DNA from: Codonopsis lanceolata
Lineage: Eukaryota > Streptophyta > Magnoliopsida > Asterales > Campanulaceae
Assembly (NCBI GenBank): GCA_013146195.2
Contig: CM028378.1
Coordinates: forward strand, 15,330,112-15,394,111
Reading direction: 5' to 3'
DNA length: 64,000 nt
Position 1 is the first letter of the stretch. Every line of letters starts with the position of its first letter. Shown here piece after piece: positions 46,714 through 58,059 of this stretch. The notes under the pieces were generated by a model. That model did no database searches and had not been told where the DNA came from. It was given only the letters and a program-made list of their open reading frames with translations. Position numbers and translations under genes: made by a program.

Positions 46714-47555
46714 AATCTGATGTCACGTGACGTGAGAATTGACAAACCTTGACAGTGAACAGTGAACACGACTAGCTACGCCTACAATCGCAATCCAAAG
46801 GATCACCATTCCCATTTCCCAACCATACAAGCTTTCTTAATTACCTTTTGCCAACAATTCGTTAGAGCCCACTCATTTAACTCCCTCCCTGGCCCCTGCC
46901 TACGTACATTTTTTTCTTTATTTCCATGATCCATGTGATCCATCATCACATCACACACTATCAGAGAGAGGTCAGACTAGTGTTGATAACTTGATATTGT
47001 TCCACGTGAATTCAAGTAAGGATTTAGAGAAGACCCCATATACATATAATATAAAAAAATGTACAAGTTGTTCTCGTCCATGCATGACTATTGTTGATAA
47101 GTATATATGCATGGTTGCAGTAGGTCTACATGTGATCAAACCCTACCAACTTGTCCTCCATCCCTTTCATGGATAATACCAATTTCTTACATATGTATTT
47201 TTTATTTTTAAATAAGCAATTCCTAATTCTATGCTCAATACAATCATTAATGGTCGATGAAATGATGTACACACTATTTTAATGCTTTATGTTTCAATTT
47301 TTCATTTTCCTAGCTACCCAAATTAAATAGTGTCCAACTATATGGTTCGTTTGTGCTCAAAAAAAAAAAATCCCTCTTTTTGCATGAAAATTTTGTCCAA
47401 GAAAACCACATATACTCTCCTAGTCACAAACAAAAGCATTGAAACGAAGCCCCCCATCTATTAACTACCAAGTATTTTTCTTCAACTTCCTCATAATTAT
47501 ATAGATTCATATTTAATACACCAACTTAGAAAAAGACATATTTTTTGTAACAACC
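46711..47555. other. Intergenic DNA upstream of the DUF1677 gene
   Basis: No element or gene recognised; the 61-codon frame at 46991-47176 lacks any recognised domain. Confidence 0.4.
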
Positions 47556-47750
47556 TGAACTCGAAAGTTTGGTCCGCTACGTATAGCTCACACACTAACC
47601 CCACTGAGCATACAACACCTTAAATCATTAGGTCCACCATAAACCGACTCAAAAGTACATGGATGAAGTTGGTGCTATTGGTAGTCTATGACCACCTTAT
47701 AAATCACACACAAGTCTCACATCTATCCGATGTAGGATTGGGGTATTATA
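47556..47750 (-). mobile_element. Solo TRIM LTR in the DUF1677 promoter
   Basis: About 195 bp, homologous throughout to the two LTRs of the TRIM at 30546-31137 (GGTCCGCTACGTATAGCTCA, CACATCTATCCGATGTAGGA, GGGGTATTATA), same orientation. TTTTT flanks both sides (47551-47555 and 47751-47755), consistent with a 5-bp target duplication. No interior or second LTR, so it is a solo LTR. It ends 138 bp upstream of the gene's TATA box. Confidence 0.85.
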
Positions 47751-47887
47751 TTTTTCCTTTTCAACCCATCAAAAATCCAGCACATTCATGAAACTTATAG
47801 TAGCTTGTTGGAGATCAATAGTGACATGTTAATTTTCATCATCCACAAAAATGAAGTTTGCCCCCCAAATTGGTGCTGGAAACCCAT

Positions 47888-47895
47888 TATAAATA
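47888..47895 (+). promoter_or_regulatory. TATA box of the DUF1677 gene
   Basis: TATAAATA, about 102 bp upstream of the ATG at 47997 and inside the upstream in-frame extension, which argues against any earlier start. Confidence 0.7.
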
Positions 47896-47996
47896 ACTTC
47901 TCAAACTCCTTTCTTTCTTTCACCGTGAGGCTTTTCCATTGCACTCTTCATTACTCCAAATTAATCCATCATCTTCTCTCCCTTTCCTTACTTGCA

Positions 47997-48545
47997 ATGG
48001 CGCCACATGGAGAGTCTATAGTTCGCTCCCACAATCGATCAAACAACTTCATGAAGCCTCCGAGACTATCATCGGATGGCCTCAAACGCACAGTATCCGA
48101 CATCTCTTTCGAACTAAGTAAAGAAGTCGATGATATAACAATGTCGTCATCATTGCCACCGATCTCTGAGGTAGAAGATGCAAAGTGCGAGTGCTGTGGA
48201 ATGATGGAGGAGTGCACTGCCGAGTACATACACAAAATCCAAAACAAGTTCTCAGGGAAGTGGATCTGTGGGCTGTGTGCTGAGGCAGTGAAGGAAGAGA
48301 TGACAAAGAATGGAGGGAATAGGGATGAAGCTTTGAGCACACACATGAGTGCATGTGTTAGGTTTAATAAGCTTGGTAGGGCTTACCCGGTTTTATGTCA
48401 AGCTGAGGCCATGAGAGAGATCTTGAAGAAGACAAGAGTTAGGGGAAAATCTTTAAGCCCTAGAGAAAAGGGTTTGCCAAAGAAGGGTGGAATAACCAGG
48501 AGTTCAAGCTGCATGTCAGCAATAACTAGAGAGATGAATTATTAA
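47997..48545 (+). CDS. DUF1677 family protein
   Basis: A single-exon frame of 182 residues starting MAPHGESIVRSHNRSN. The frame is open upstream to 47805, but a TATA box lies inside that extension and MAPHGE is the first ATG after it, with a good context (GCAATGGCG). Residues 1-60 are Ser-rich and polar. The DUF1677 core follows: a Cys cluster CECCGMMEECTAEYI, then KWICGLCAEAVKEE, then the ALSTHMSACVRFNKLGRAYP segment. Paired Cys (CxCC, C, CxxC) suggest a zinc-binding fold, an inference. The C-terminus is basic and Ser-rich (RGKSLSPREKG, RSSSCMSA). No signal peptide or membrane segment. Small plant-specific family of unknown biochemical role. A TRIM solo LTR lies in its promoter. Confidence 0.92.
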   Translation: MAPHGESIVRSHNRSNNFMKPPRLSSDGLKRTVSDISFELSKEVDDITMSSSLPPISEVEDAKCECCGMMEECTAEYIHKIQNKFSGKWICGLCAEAVKEEMTKNGGNRDEALSTHMSACVRFNKLGRAYPVLCQAEAMREILKKTRVRGKSLSPREKGLPKKGGITRSSSCMSAITREMNY

Positions 48546-49621
48546 TGGGTTCATTCAAATTCAAATTCAAATCGGCCAACAATTAATAGTGTCTCTTCTC
48601 CGATCTAGATCGCTTCCATATATTATCGTGCTTTTCTCTTATTTTATCCTCCATATATAAATGGTTTTCGTTCACTCCCTTTTGCCTTCCTCATCAGTGG
48701 TGCGGTGATCCATTCTTAACCTAGATATTGATGTCAAATTGTCAATGAAGCCCGAACAAAGTTTATCCTCGAAGATCAAATTACCTTCTTTTTTTCACTT
48801 TGTTAACTATGGGATCATCCCTTTGCTTAACGTCCCTGAACATAGGGTTTTTCGTTTGATCGTTTTTTTAAGCATATGGTTGGTCTAAAGTTCTTACCTT
48901 GTTAATTTGTTATAGCTAGAACTTCGATCGATGATCTTTTTTTTTTTCTTTTTCTTGGAGAAATGTGCTTGGCGTTCATCTTGCAAGTAACCTTCAACCC
49001 TGCAGCTGGTAATAAATCCATAGAGTGTGAGATGCACGTAAGCTTTTACGAGCATTGTCTATAACTCTCTCTCACTCTATTAACCGTGGACTTGTATACC
49101 TGAGGTGCGTAATTATATACCACGGAGTAGCAGTCGCAGTCGCAGTCGGAGTTGGAGGTCTTCATCTTTTTCTAATTCTCTGGTACTGTTACATAGTGAC
49201 CATTGTCCAATGTCCATGTATGGGCTTTGGAATTTCAAATTATGTATTCGCTAATTTGTAATGTTGATTATTAATGCTAATAATCTGCTAATTTGATTTT
49301 TTGCGCTTATAAATTGTTTCTTGATTTTTATCTATATAATTATATTTTTAATTTGCATTCCACTTTATATATGACGCAACAGAAATAACAATAAGAACTC
49401 TTACCACGAGAAACCCTTCAAAATAAAGTTGAAGCACGTCAAACATTAACCTACCTAGAATCCACTATGAAGAAATAACTGGAATAGATAAAAGAGAAAA
49501 CTTTAATTTTATTAAAATAATCAATTAATTTGGAATTACACTAAAACCTATTTTCATAAGATTAGTAATACTTGGAAAACAAGTTTAAACCTCCTAAAAA
49601 GTAGTCTAACATATATAGGAT
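48546..49621. other. 3' flank of the DUF1677 gene
   Basis: Contains the likely 3' UTR and AT-rich intergenic DNA. A short hexamer iteration (GCAGTCGCAGTCGCAGTCGG) occurs at 49133. No further gene recognised. Confidence 0.4.
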
Positions 49622-49626
49622 TTAAA

Positions 49627-49808
49627 TAAAGGAAGTCTGTCCCCCCGTTACATTCCATTTCTGATCTTTATATACAAAGTACAAGAGTCTTGATTGTACT
49701 AGATCATTCACCTACCTATACATGAATATAATCATAAGATACATGAACATACTACAAAGATACATGAACATATATACTTAATGACATACATGCCAAACTA
49801 TGCTAATA
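49627..49808 (-). repeat. 3' LTR of the Copia element
   Basis: Matches 54271-54446. Differences include a 4-6 bp length change near 49773 (CATATATACTTAATGA against CATACTTAATGA) and single substitutions. The purine-containing GCAGGGGTGTATTAC just before it (minus strand) is a weak polypurine tract. Confidence 0.9.
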
Positions 49809-52800
49809 GTAATACACCCCTGCAGTCGAAGCTGGAGGAGGACGAATGCAGAGGCTGTCCCGAAAATCATCAAATAATACGCGCGAAAGACCTTTAGTGA
49901 AAATATCTGCCAACTGATGGCGAGATGGAACATGAAGCACTCGAACTTGGCCTTTTACAACCTTTTTCCCGAACAAACAGAATGTCGAATTTGATATGTT
50001 TGGTACGTTGATGTTGCACCGGATTTCCAAAAAGGTAAATGACACTAATATTATCACAATAAACTAGTGTAGCCTTCAAAATTGGAACATGAAGTTCAAG
50101 TAACAGATTTCGCAACCAACAGGTTTCAGCTACTACATTAGCAACCCCTTGATATTCAGCCTCAGCACTAGATCGCGACAAGGTTGCTTGTCGCTTGGAC
50201 GACCAAGACAAGAGATTTCCTCCCAAAAATACACAATACCCGGACGTAGATCGACGGGTGTCAAGGCAACCTGCCCAATCGGCATCTGTGAATGCCGTGA
50301 GAGAGGGGACATGTGACTTATAAAGATGCAACCCAAACTCCAAAGTCCTACGAATGTTTCTTAATATCCGCTTAAGAGCAGCCATATGATCACTTCGTGG
50401 AGCGTGCATATGAAGACACACCTGTTGGACAGCATAAGAAATATCCGGACGAGTAAATGTGAGATATTGTAAAGCACCTGCCAAACTACGGTAATGGGAC
50501 GGATCGTCAACAGGAGTACCATTTGAATTGCTGAGTTTTGCCTTCGTGTCAACAGGAGTTAGAGAAGGTTTACACGAAGACATACCCGCCCGTTCCAAAA
50601 TATCTTCAACATATTTTTGCTGACTAAGGAATAGACCGTCTGATGTTTAGGTGACTGCAATCCCCAAAAAGTAATTCAAAGGACCAAGGTCTTTCATAGC
50701 AAACTCCGAAGCTAGAGTAGTCATGATATTTTGACGAAGAGAGACAGACGAGGCAGTAAGAATAATGTCATCCACATAAAGAAGAAGATAAGCAATGTCA
50801 CTGGCACTTTTATAAACAAATAGAGAATGATCTGACTGACTGTGAATAAAGCCCATAGTGGATACATAATCTGCAAAATGTTTGTACCATGCCTGAGGGG
50901 CCTGCTTAAGACCATAAAGAAACTTCTTGAGAAGACACACATGATCAGGGTACAACCTGTCTCGAAACCCCATAGGCTGGTGCATATATACTGTTTCCTG
51001 TAACTCACCATGTAAAAATGCATTTTTACATCCAACTGGTGAATGGACCATGACTTGGAAAGAGCCAAACTGAGAACAGTACGAATGGTAGCCGGTTTAA
51101 CAACCGGGCTAAAAGTATCTATGCAATCCACTCCAACCTGTTGGGACTTGCCATCACCTACAAGGCGAGCCTTATAACGCTCAAAAGACCCATCGGATTT
51201 CCTTTTATGAGAGAAAATCCACATACTACGAATAATATTAATGTTAGACGGACGAGGTACTAATACCCACGTCTTATTTTTAATAAGAGCATCAAATTCG
51301 TCCATCATAGCTTGTTTCCAGTTAGGGTCAGACAACGCAACTTTGGGATTAGAAGAAAGTGGGGAGGGGGAAACCGAAGACATTAAATTAAATAAACGTT
51401 TCGGTTTAAAAATTCCACTCATACTCCTAGTAGACATGGTTCAATGAGGTGCCACAGGGTGTGCTGGGATAGTAAGGAGAGCAGGAGATGATGAGGCCTG
51501 ATCTAAGAGTGGCCCAAGATTGGCCGAGTCAGGTGATTGTCGAGGAGGCTGGGAGGTAGAGAAGCCCAGTGGCTGTTGGGTCGAAGAAACCAAAGGCAAA
51601 CCACTAGAGGAGTTCTGGGCCAGTGGGGCGCTAGAAGGAGTAGTAGGGCCAGACATTGAAGTTAGGCCAGAAGAAGAAGATGGGCTGGTCTGCGGATTGG
51701 GGTGAGACGGAGAGTGGCAGCCATTTGGTGAACCCAAGGATGGAGGGGCTGGTCTAAAAATGAGTAATCTGGAGGTTGAGATAGCTGTATTTGGGCAAAA
51801 GGAAAGGACTTTTCATCAAATATTACATGTCGAGATATGATAATTTTATTTGATGAGAGATCAAAACACTTATAACCTCGATGATTTTGTGGATACCCCA
51901 AGAAAACACATGGAGTGGATCGAGCCTGTAATTTATTTATAGATGTGGATGGGAAAAGAGGATAACAAAGGCACCCGAAGACACGGAGATGGTCATAAGA
52001 CGGATTACGAAGAAATAAACCTTGAGTTGGAGATTGATTTTGACGACCTTTGTTATGAAGGATATTAAGTAAGTATGTTGTCATATCCAAAAAGCATGAT
52101 GCCAAAAGGACAGAGGCATAGAAGAATGGGTAAGAAGAGTCCGAATAAATTATTGATGGTACGGAGTTTATGCTCTGCTTTTCCATTTTGGGGAGAAATG
52201 TGAGGGCAAGAAAGGCGAAAACGCATACCATGATTTTGACAGAAGGACTTAAAGTGCTCATTATCAAATTCCCGTCCATTGTCACACTGAAAACATTTGA
52301 TGTGTCTTTCAAATTGTGTGGTCACATATTTACCAAATGAGATAAATATAGATGGAACTTGTGATTTCTTTCCCATAGGAAATGTCCACACAAAATTCGT
52401 AAAATCATCAAGAAAGAGAAGGTAATATTTGTGACCCGCAGAACTAAGAATGGGGGATGTCCATAAATCACTGTGCACAATATCAAAAGGAAAAATAGTG
52501 CATGATGTAGACGGATAAAATGGTAACTTGACATGTTTACCCAAAACACATGACTCACAAATACCATTCAATTTTGAAGGCTTACAATCAATAACTTTAT
52601 TATTCAAAAGAGAGTGAAACACAGGTGCTCCCGGATGACCTAAACGATTATGCCATAAACTAGGGCTAAGAGCTGAAAATGCTGATGAAGACGAAGGAAT
52701 GGTAATTGGATAAAGATCTCCGCTACTATCACATCTCATGATGGGAACCCCCGTCTGAATATCCTTCACAGAAAACCCAAAATGATCAAATTCAACTGTG

Positions 52801-54195
52801 ACATTATTATCAGTAGTGAAACGACAGACAGACACTAAGTTTTTGATTAATTTAGGAGAGTGGAGAACATTGGATAATTTTAGGGGAGGGTGGGGAGGTG
52901 AGAAAGTGCGTTGTCCAAACCCTAGGACAGGAATATGTGTACCATCACCAACAATGATAGATTTATGGGCGTTGCTCAAATCATAATAAGACGAGAGTGT
53001 ACCTGAAGTCGCAGTCATGTGTGCAGTGGCTCCAGTATCCATATATACGGCGTCATCAGGAGGAGCATGTAGTGACATAGTATACATAGCCTGCTCCACA
53101 TCAGTAGGTGCATAGGATGGATTCCCTGGTGCCGAACCATGATAAGCCTGAGCAGGTCGCTGACCCAATATACTAGATGAGGAAAAGCTTGGAGGGCGAG
53201 TCCATGAGGCACTAGGGTATGGGCATGGCGGGGTAACCCATCCAGGTTGAGTCCAGCTGCCTGTCGGGTACTGCCAATAGGGTGGAGGAGGATGCCAAGA
53301 TCTAGGAGGAGCGGACTGCAGCTGGTTGTTGCTACGCCCTCGCCCACGACCTTCTTGATTCTGATTCTTACCCTTATTTCTGTTGCCTTGTCCACCACCG
53401 GTGTTCCCATAGTTCTATCCATTAGTCTTACGCCCACGTCCATTAGAGGCTCGATTACCACCATTTGTGCCATTATTTCCAGATCGAGACTGCCCAGAAC
53501 CAATCTCTACCACATCACCACCATTATGTGTATTCGCTAGAAGAGCAGATCCAACAGCTACCGAGGCCATATGTGTCTGCTTGGCTTTACGGGTTTCTTC
53601 CATAATCCATTTGGAACGGACCTGGAAGAATGAGGGAAAAGGGTCACTTTGCTGAATAAGTGTCGCAACACTGTCGTAACTTTCATTCGGACCCAAAGAA
53701 TCGCCTCGAAGCACCATGCGATGATTTGTGGCCAGGAGATCCAATGTTAGCCAAGCGATCGTGAGAGCCTTCAAGGCTTCTGATAGGCGAAACACCTGGA
53801 TAGTCATCTAACATGATATGTGAAAACTGGTTCTCAAGATAAACAGCCCTCGAATGCTTGTTATCTTGAAAAATCCCTTGAAGGTGTGCCCATGCTTTCT
53901 GAGCCGTGGCACCAGGCTCGAGAATCGTCTCCATTAAGTCGCCCGAGATGGTTTCGTAGATCCATTGAAGAACCAATGCATCAAGGCGAGACCACAATTT
54001 TGGATCAACTTCCTCAGCTTTGCCTTTGTCATCGGGGATGATATGATCAATCACCTCGAAAACACGACAATGAATTTGGAATAATTCTGCCTAAGCAGCA
54101 TATTTTCCTGTCTCAATATCAAGAACAAGAGCAATATAGTTCTTGATATTACCCACTGTGAGGGCCGGATGAAGAGAAGGGGAGGAAGGGGCCAT
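49803..54195 (-). pseudogene. Copia gag-pol polyprotein, interrupted
   Basis: Gag starts at the ATG 54193-54195 (APSSPSLHPAL) and is stopped by an in-frame TAG near 54093. Gag (UBN2-type) continues to about 53420 with a frameshift near 53770, then a Gly/Asn/Arg-rich tail. Protease motif VYMDTGATAHMT is near 53035. GAG-pre-integrase (LWHNRLGHPG) and integrase (HSDLW, QCDNGREF, NGKAEHK; all three acidic catalytic residues present) span about 52700-52080, where a shift breaks the frame. The reverse transcriptase (YVDD near 50778) runs from about 51420 to 50645 over two frames and meets an in-frame TAA near 50648. RNase H (TDADWAGC, SSAEAEYQG, DNISVI) covers 50600-49960, then shifts again. The element encodes the full set but cannot make the protein as it stands. 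Confidence 0.88.
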
Positions 54196-54258
54196 GAGAA
54201 CAGGAAGACGAAGAAGAAAGAGAAAGGCAGCGGGCTAGATGATTTTTCTAGGATCGTT

Positions 54259-54270
54259 GCTCTGATACCA
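54259..54270 (-). promoter_or_regulatory. Primer-binding site of the Copia element
   Basis: TGGTATCAGAGC on the minus strand, the standard plant initiator tRNA-Met complement, with no gap from the 5' LTR. Confidence 0.92.
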
Positions 54271-54446
54271 TAAAGGAAGTCTTCCCCCGTTACATTCCAT
54301 TTCTGATCTTTATATACAAAGTACAAGAGTCCTGATTGTACTAGATCATTCACCTACCTATACATGAACATAATCATAAGATACATGAACATACTACAAA
54401 GATACATGAACATACTTAATGATATACATGCCAAACTATGCTAATA
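54271..54446 (-). repeat. 5' LTR of the Copia element
   Basis: Pair of 49627-49808; carries CAAAGTACAAGAGTC and TACATGAACATACTACAAAG (plus-strand reading). The LTR is very short for a Copia element and shows no obvious TATA box. Confidence 0.9.
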
Positions 54447-54680
54447 TTAAATTCATCACTTATATAACTAAATCTATTTTTAAATATAAAAATATTACCA
54501 TATTAAAATTAAATATCAAAACTATAATAAAATAAAAATACTTTAACTTAAAATTAAAACTAATTAATACAATCTTGTCCTGCATCAATATATGTAGCAC
54601 CTCAAAGTAACTTTGTAAATAGAAATCAGCTCACGGTTTCCGATCATAAAGTATACTCGAATATATATTATGGAATTAAT

Positions 54681-54838
54681 TTCAGTATATAATATTGTAG
54701 CGTTGGTTTCAAAAAGATGAAAAATTATTTATTGATTACCAAACAAAAAGAAAGTATTTATTTCAGTATATAATATTGTAGCGTTGGTTTCAAAAAGTTG
54801 AAAAATTATTTATTGATTACCAAACAAAAAGAAAGTTC
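54681..54838 (+). repeat. 81-bp tandem duplication
   Basis: TTCAGTATATAATATTGTAG starts at 54681 and 54762; the two 81-bp units differ at about one or two sites. A recent local duplication just upstream of the small open frame at 54886. Confidence 0.92.
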
Positions 54839-54885
54839 TATTGGCCACAGAAACACACCCCACTCAGTCACTCACATAGAAAACA

Positions 54886-55098
54886 ATGAGTACTACATCT
54901 CTCCCTCCAGAAACATATACTCCAATCCTTCCATCGGATATTGAAGGTTTATATCTCAATATAAACCAATCAAGTTCGTTATCTAAAATTAATCATGAGT
55001 TATTTCGTGTGAACTTGAACTTGAGCGAAGCGGAAGACTTTCTACTTAAACTACGATCTTCGTATGTCACTATCAAACAATCCTACAAGTCTCTCTAG
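54886..55098 (+). CDS. Possible small protein or first exon, unrecognised
   Basis: An open frame of 70 residues (starts STTSLPPETYTPILPSDIEG) with balanced, non-repetitive composition and a favourable start context (AAACAATGAG). I do not recognise it. CTTCGTATGT near 55059 could be a 5' splice site, so it might be a first exon. No TATA box is evident, and an 81-bp tandem duplication lies just upstream. It could equally be a chance frame or a captured fragment between two Copia elements. Confidence 0.25.
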   Translation: MSTTSLPPETYTPILPSDIEGLYLNINQSSSLSKINHELFRVNLNLSEAEDFLLKLRSSYVTIKQSYKSL

Positions 55099-55645
55099 TC
55101 GGATTGATATCACGTAGTACAAATATCAATAATGGTTCACACCGCAAATTCAAGTCTCTTGATGGTTAGGCTAGAGGGAAAAGGGAGTATTTTGTGAGAT
55201 AGAATATAGGAGAGAGAGAGAGAGAGGGCGGCCTATAGAAGACATATTCTTCTTGGTGTGTTCTAAGTTGGTTAGAATTTTATCCCTTTAGTTGTCTTAT
55301 TTATATCATTGTACAAGAAACTCTATTTCTTGTAGGTTAAGTTAAGTCAATCTTGAACCCCTTTGGATTAGGAAACTAATTAACCTTTAATAATATAAAT
55401 ATATTCCATGTGAGCGGAAGTAAATAATCGAGCCACATCGTATCATCAAAACCCGTTAAATAGTGCATCTTCATACTGGAAGTGAAGCGTGCGATATGAC
55501 GAGAAAGATAAAAGGTGGAGCATTATACCAAATCATCATCTGACCAGCATAGAACGTTCTCGTTAGAAAACAAAACTCGTCTATACCCCAGACCGTATAT
55601 ATACATCAATTTATGCATCCTCAATCCCTTAAGAGTGGTGCTTAA
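55099..55645. other. Unassigned DNA
   Basis: Contains a (GA)n tract at 55210-55226. No recognised gene or element. Confidence 0.35.
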
Positions 55646-55649
55646 ACCT

Positions 55650-58000
55650 CAATATGTTTGTGTATCAAGATCAATCTCTTGAACCGTATGTTCAATATGA
55701 TCGCCATGGCATTGAAACACAAAAAATAGAGATGCATATCATATGTTCTTCTTCAATCTCAAAAAGTTCAAAGTCTTTCCTAACTTCACATATCTGTGGG
55801 AAATCATTTTCAATGAAATCAACATTGCGCGAATCCATTTTAGTCATTCCTACGTCAGGTTATCCACCGTACATAACATAACCCTTTGAGGTATCTGAAT
55901 ACCTTAAGAAAACACGCTTGTTTCTTCTAGGGGCTAGTTTTCCAAACTTATTGGAGGTACTATGGACATAACCTGCACAACCCCAAGGATGAAGATGTCC
56001 CAATTTAGGCTTCTCATCTTTCCAAAGGTCATAAGGGGTTGTGGGAACTGACTTAGAAGGCACTCGGTTAAGTATGTAGGTGGCAGTCATTAGCGCATCC
56101 CCTCAAAACGAAATTGAGAGGTTGGCCTGTGCCATCATCGACCTAACCATTTCCAACAATGTTCGATTCCTTTGTTCTGCAACACCATTTTGTTGCAGAG
56201 TTATAGGAATTGTCAACTGTCGGCGTATGCCCTTTTTCTCACACAATTCTTTAAATTGATCAGATAAATATTCACGGCCCCGGTCAGTTCTAAAAGTTTT
56301 TAAGCTTTATCCTTTTGATTCTCAACCTCTGCAAGAAAGCGCTCAAAACACTTGAGAGCTTCATCGCGGTAGAAATAAAGTAAACATAATCATAGCGTGT
56401 GCAGTCATCGATAAAAGTGAGAAACTAGGAAGCTCCATGACATGCCTTAACATTCATTGGTCCGCAAATATCTGAATGGACTAACTCTAATAGAAGTGTA
56501 GCTCTTTTTGCCTTACCAAAAGGCTTTTGGCAAGCTTTTCTAGCCAAACAAGATTCACACAAGGGTAGGCTGACATTGATCAGAGACCCCAATAGACCTT
56601 CTCTGACCAATCTAGTCATCCTATCTTTTCCTATATGTCCAAGTTTAGCATGCCATAACTCGGAATTAAAATCATCATAAACTATACAAGAAGAAGAATT
56701 AACAGAAGAATTATGAGAATCCAACAAATCTAATTTAAAGAAATTATCTGACAAAAAACTATGTCCCAGAATCTCATCACCAAAACAAATATCCAAGTGA
56801 TCGTCACTAAAATTATAAGAATATCCATGTCCTAGTAATTGTACTACTAATAATAGATTATGTCGAATTCCAGGTGCATAAAGAACTTCATGAAAAGTCA
56901 ATGTGCGTCCATTCCGCAATCGAAGTTGGTATAAGCCAACTCATTTGACTTCAACAGACGAACTGTTTCCCATGAAAATTCTTCTTGTAACCGCGGGAAC
57001 TTTTCGATAATCTACAAATCTTCCTCGATCCCTCGTCACATGTTTGGTTGAGCCTGAGTCTACAATCCACGCAGGGAGAGAGTCGGCTAATAAAACATGA
57101 GAGCAAACATAACTTTGCAAGGACATAAGATTAAAGGATACCTTCTTGGGCTCAGGACAAGTCCGAGCAAAATGACCCAAGGTACCATAGTTGTAGCACT
57201 TTTGCTTAGCAATATTCTTTTTGCCTCTTCAACGTTTAGCAATCTTGTCACTTTTGGGGCCCAAATTCTAAGTCTTCTTGCCTTTAGTTTGTTTCTTGTG
57301 TTGCCCATATGGCTTGCGCGAACCCTCAAGGGAAATAAGAGCAAGATCACGAGTCGCAGCACTTATCGCGCGATTCGCTTCATGACACTCAGCCTCAAGC
57401 TCAACATGGCGAGATACATCTGCAAAAGTTTGAATGGAGTCCGTATGAGTCAGAATACGCCTCAAACTACTCCAAGAGTCAGGTAGTGAACGAATCACTG
57501 CTTAAACTTGTTGTTCATCAAATAAGATAGAACCAGCAGCCTTAAGCTCACGAATCATTCCGGACATCTCGCGTAGTTGTTCAAAAATGTTATGTTTCTA
57601 GTTAAGCTTATAGCTTTCAAACTTGTAAGTCCAAGTCCGCAACTTTGTAGCAGAAGTATTCTCATAAATAAGTTTAATGTCGTCCCACATTTGTTTTACA
57701 GTTAGGCAATCATCAAACTCGTCAATCAGATCATTATGCATGCTACTCAACATAGTAAAGCGTGCACATCGATCTTTCTTTTTTCCATTTAAGGAATTCC
57801 TGCATTTTATGGCGATGTTGGGTGATGGTCAAATTACCCATCTCCGGTTCTTCCATCACAATATCTAGGTTGTCAAGAACATCTTGCTCATTTAGCAAAT
57901 ACGTGATTTTTCTTTGCCAAACACTATAATTGGTGTCATCCAATTTCTCACCCTTGTTAAGGTCAGCGATTACATTCTTAGAAGTTATCTCACTACAATT
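55650..58000 (-). pseudogene. Truncated Copia polyprotein: gag, protease, integrase only
   Basis: Minus strand, in coding order: gag N-terminus (about 58000-57743, LDDTNYSVWQRKI), gag middle (57498-57268), a zinc-knuckle/protease piece (57180-56941; MGHFARTCPEPKK, then WIVDSGSTKHVT), GAG-pre-integrase (56919-56425; LWHAKLGHIGKDRM, HSDICGP), integrase core in several frames (56420-56100; DDCTRYDY, QQNGVAEQRNRT) and post-integrase region (56090-55650; ATYILNRVPSK, DSRNVDFIENDF). Separated by stops and shifts. The match ends before reverse transcriptase, and no LTR or primer site was found at either side, so this is a 3'-truncated remnant. It differs in sequence from the neighbouring Copia element and belongs to another lineage. 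Confidence 0.85.
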
Positions 58001-58027
58001 TATTGCAAGAAAAATAAAACCTAAGCA

Positions 58028-58049
58028 TATATATATATATATATATATA
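58028..58049. repeat. Short (TA)n microsatellite
   Basis: Eleven TA units immediately upstream (minus strand) of the gag remnant. Confidence 0.9.
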
Positions 58050-58059
58050 CATATATTCA

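Larger units (their letters stand above)
49627..54446 (-). mobile_element. Complete Ty1/Copia element with TA...TA LTR ends, TSD TTAAA
   Basis: LTRs of 182 bp (49627-49808, the 3' LTR) and 176 bp (54271-54446, the 5' LTR) differ at only a handful of sites. On the minus strand each reads TATTAGCATAG... to ...CTTCCTTTA, so the termini are TA...TA instead of TG...CA. TTAAA is duplicated on both sides (49622-49626 and 54447-54451). The primer site TGGTATCAGAGC (initiator tRNA-Met) is at 54259-54270, directly after the 5' LTR. The coding region between runs gag, protease, integrase, reverse transcriptase, RNase H, the Copia order. Confidence 0.92.

Noticed and set aside
47805..47996. 64-residue upstream extension of the DUF1677 protein
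   Set aside because: A TATA box lies within it, the residues do not resemble the family, and MAPHGE has a better start context.
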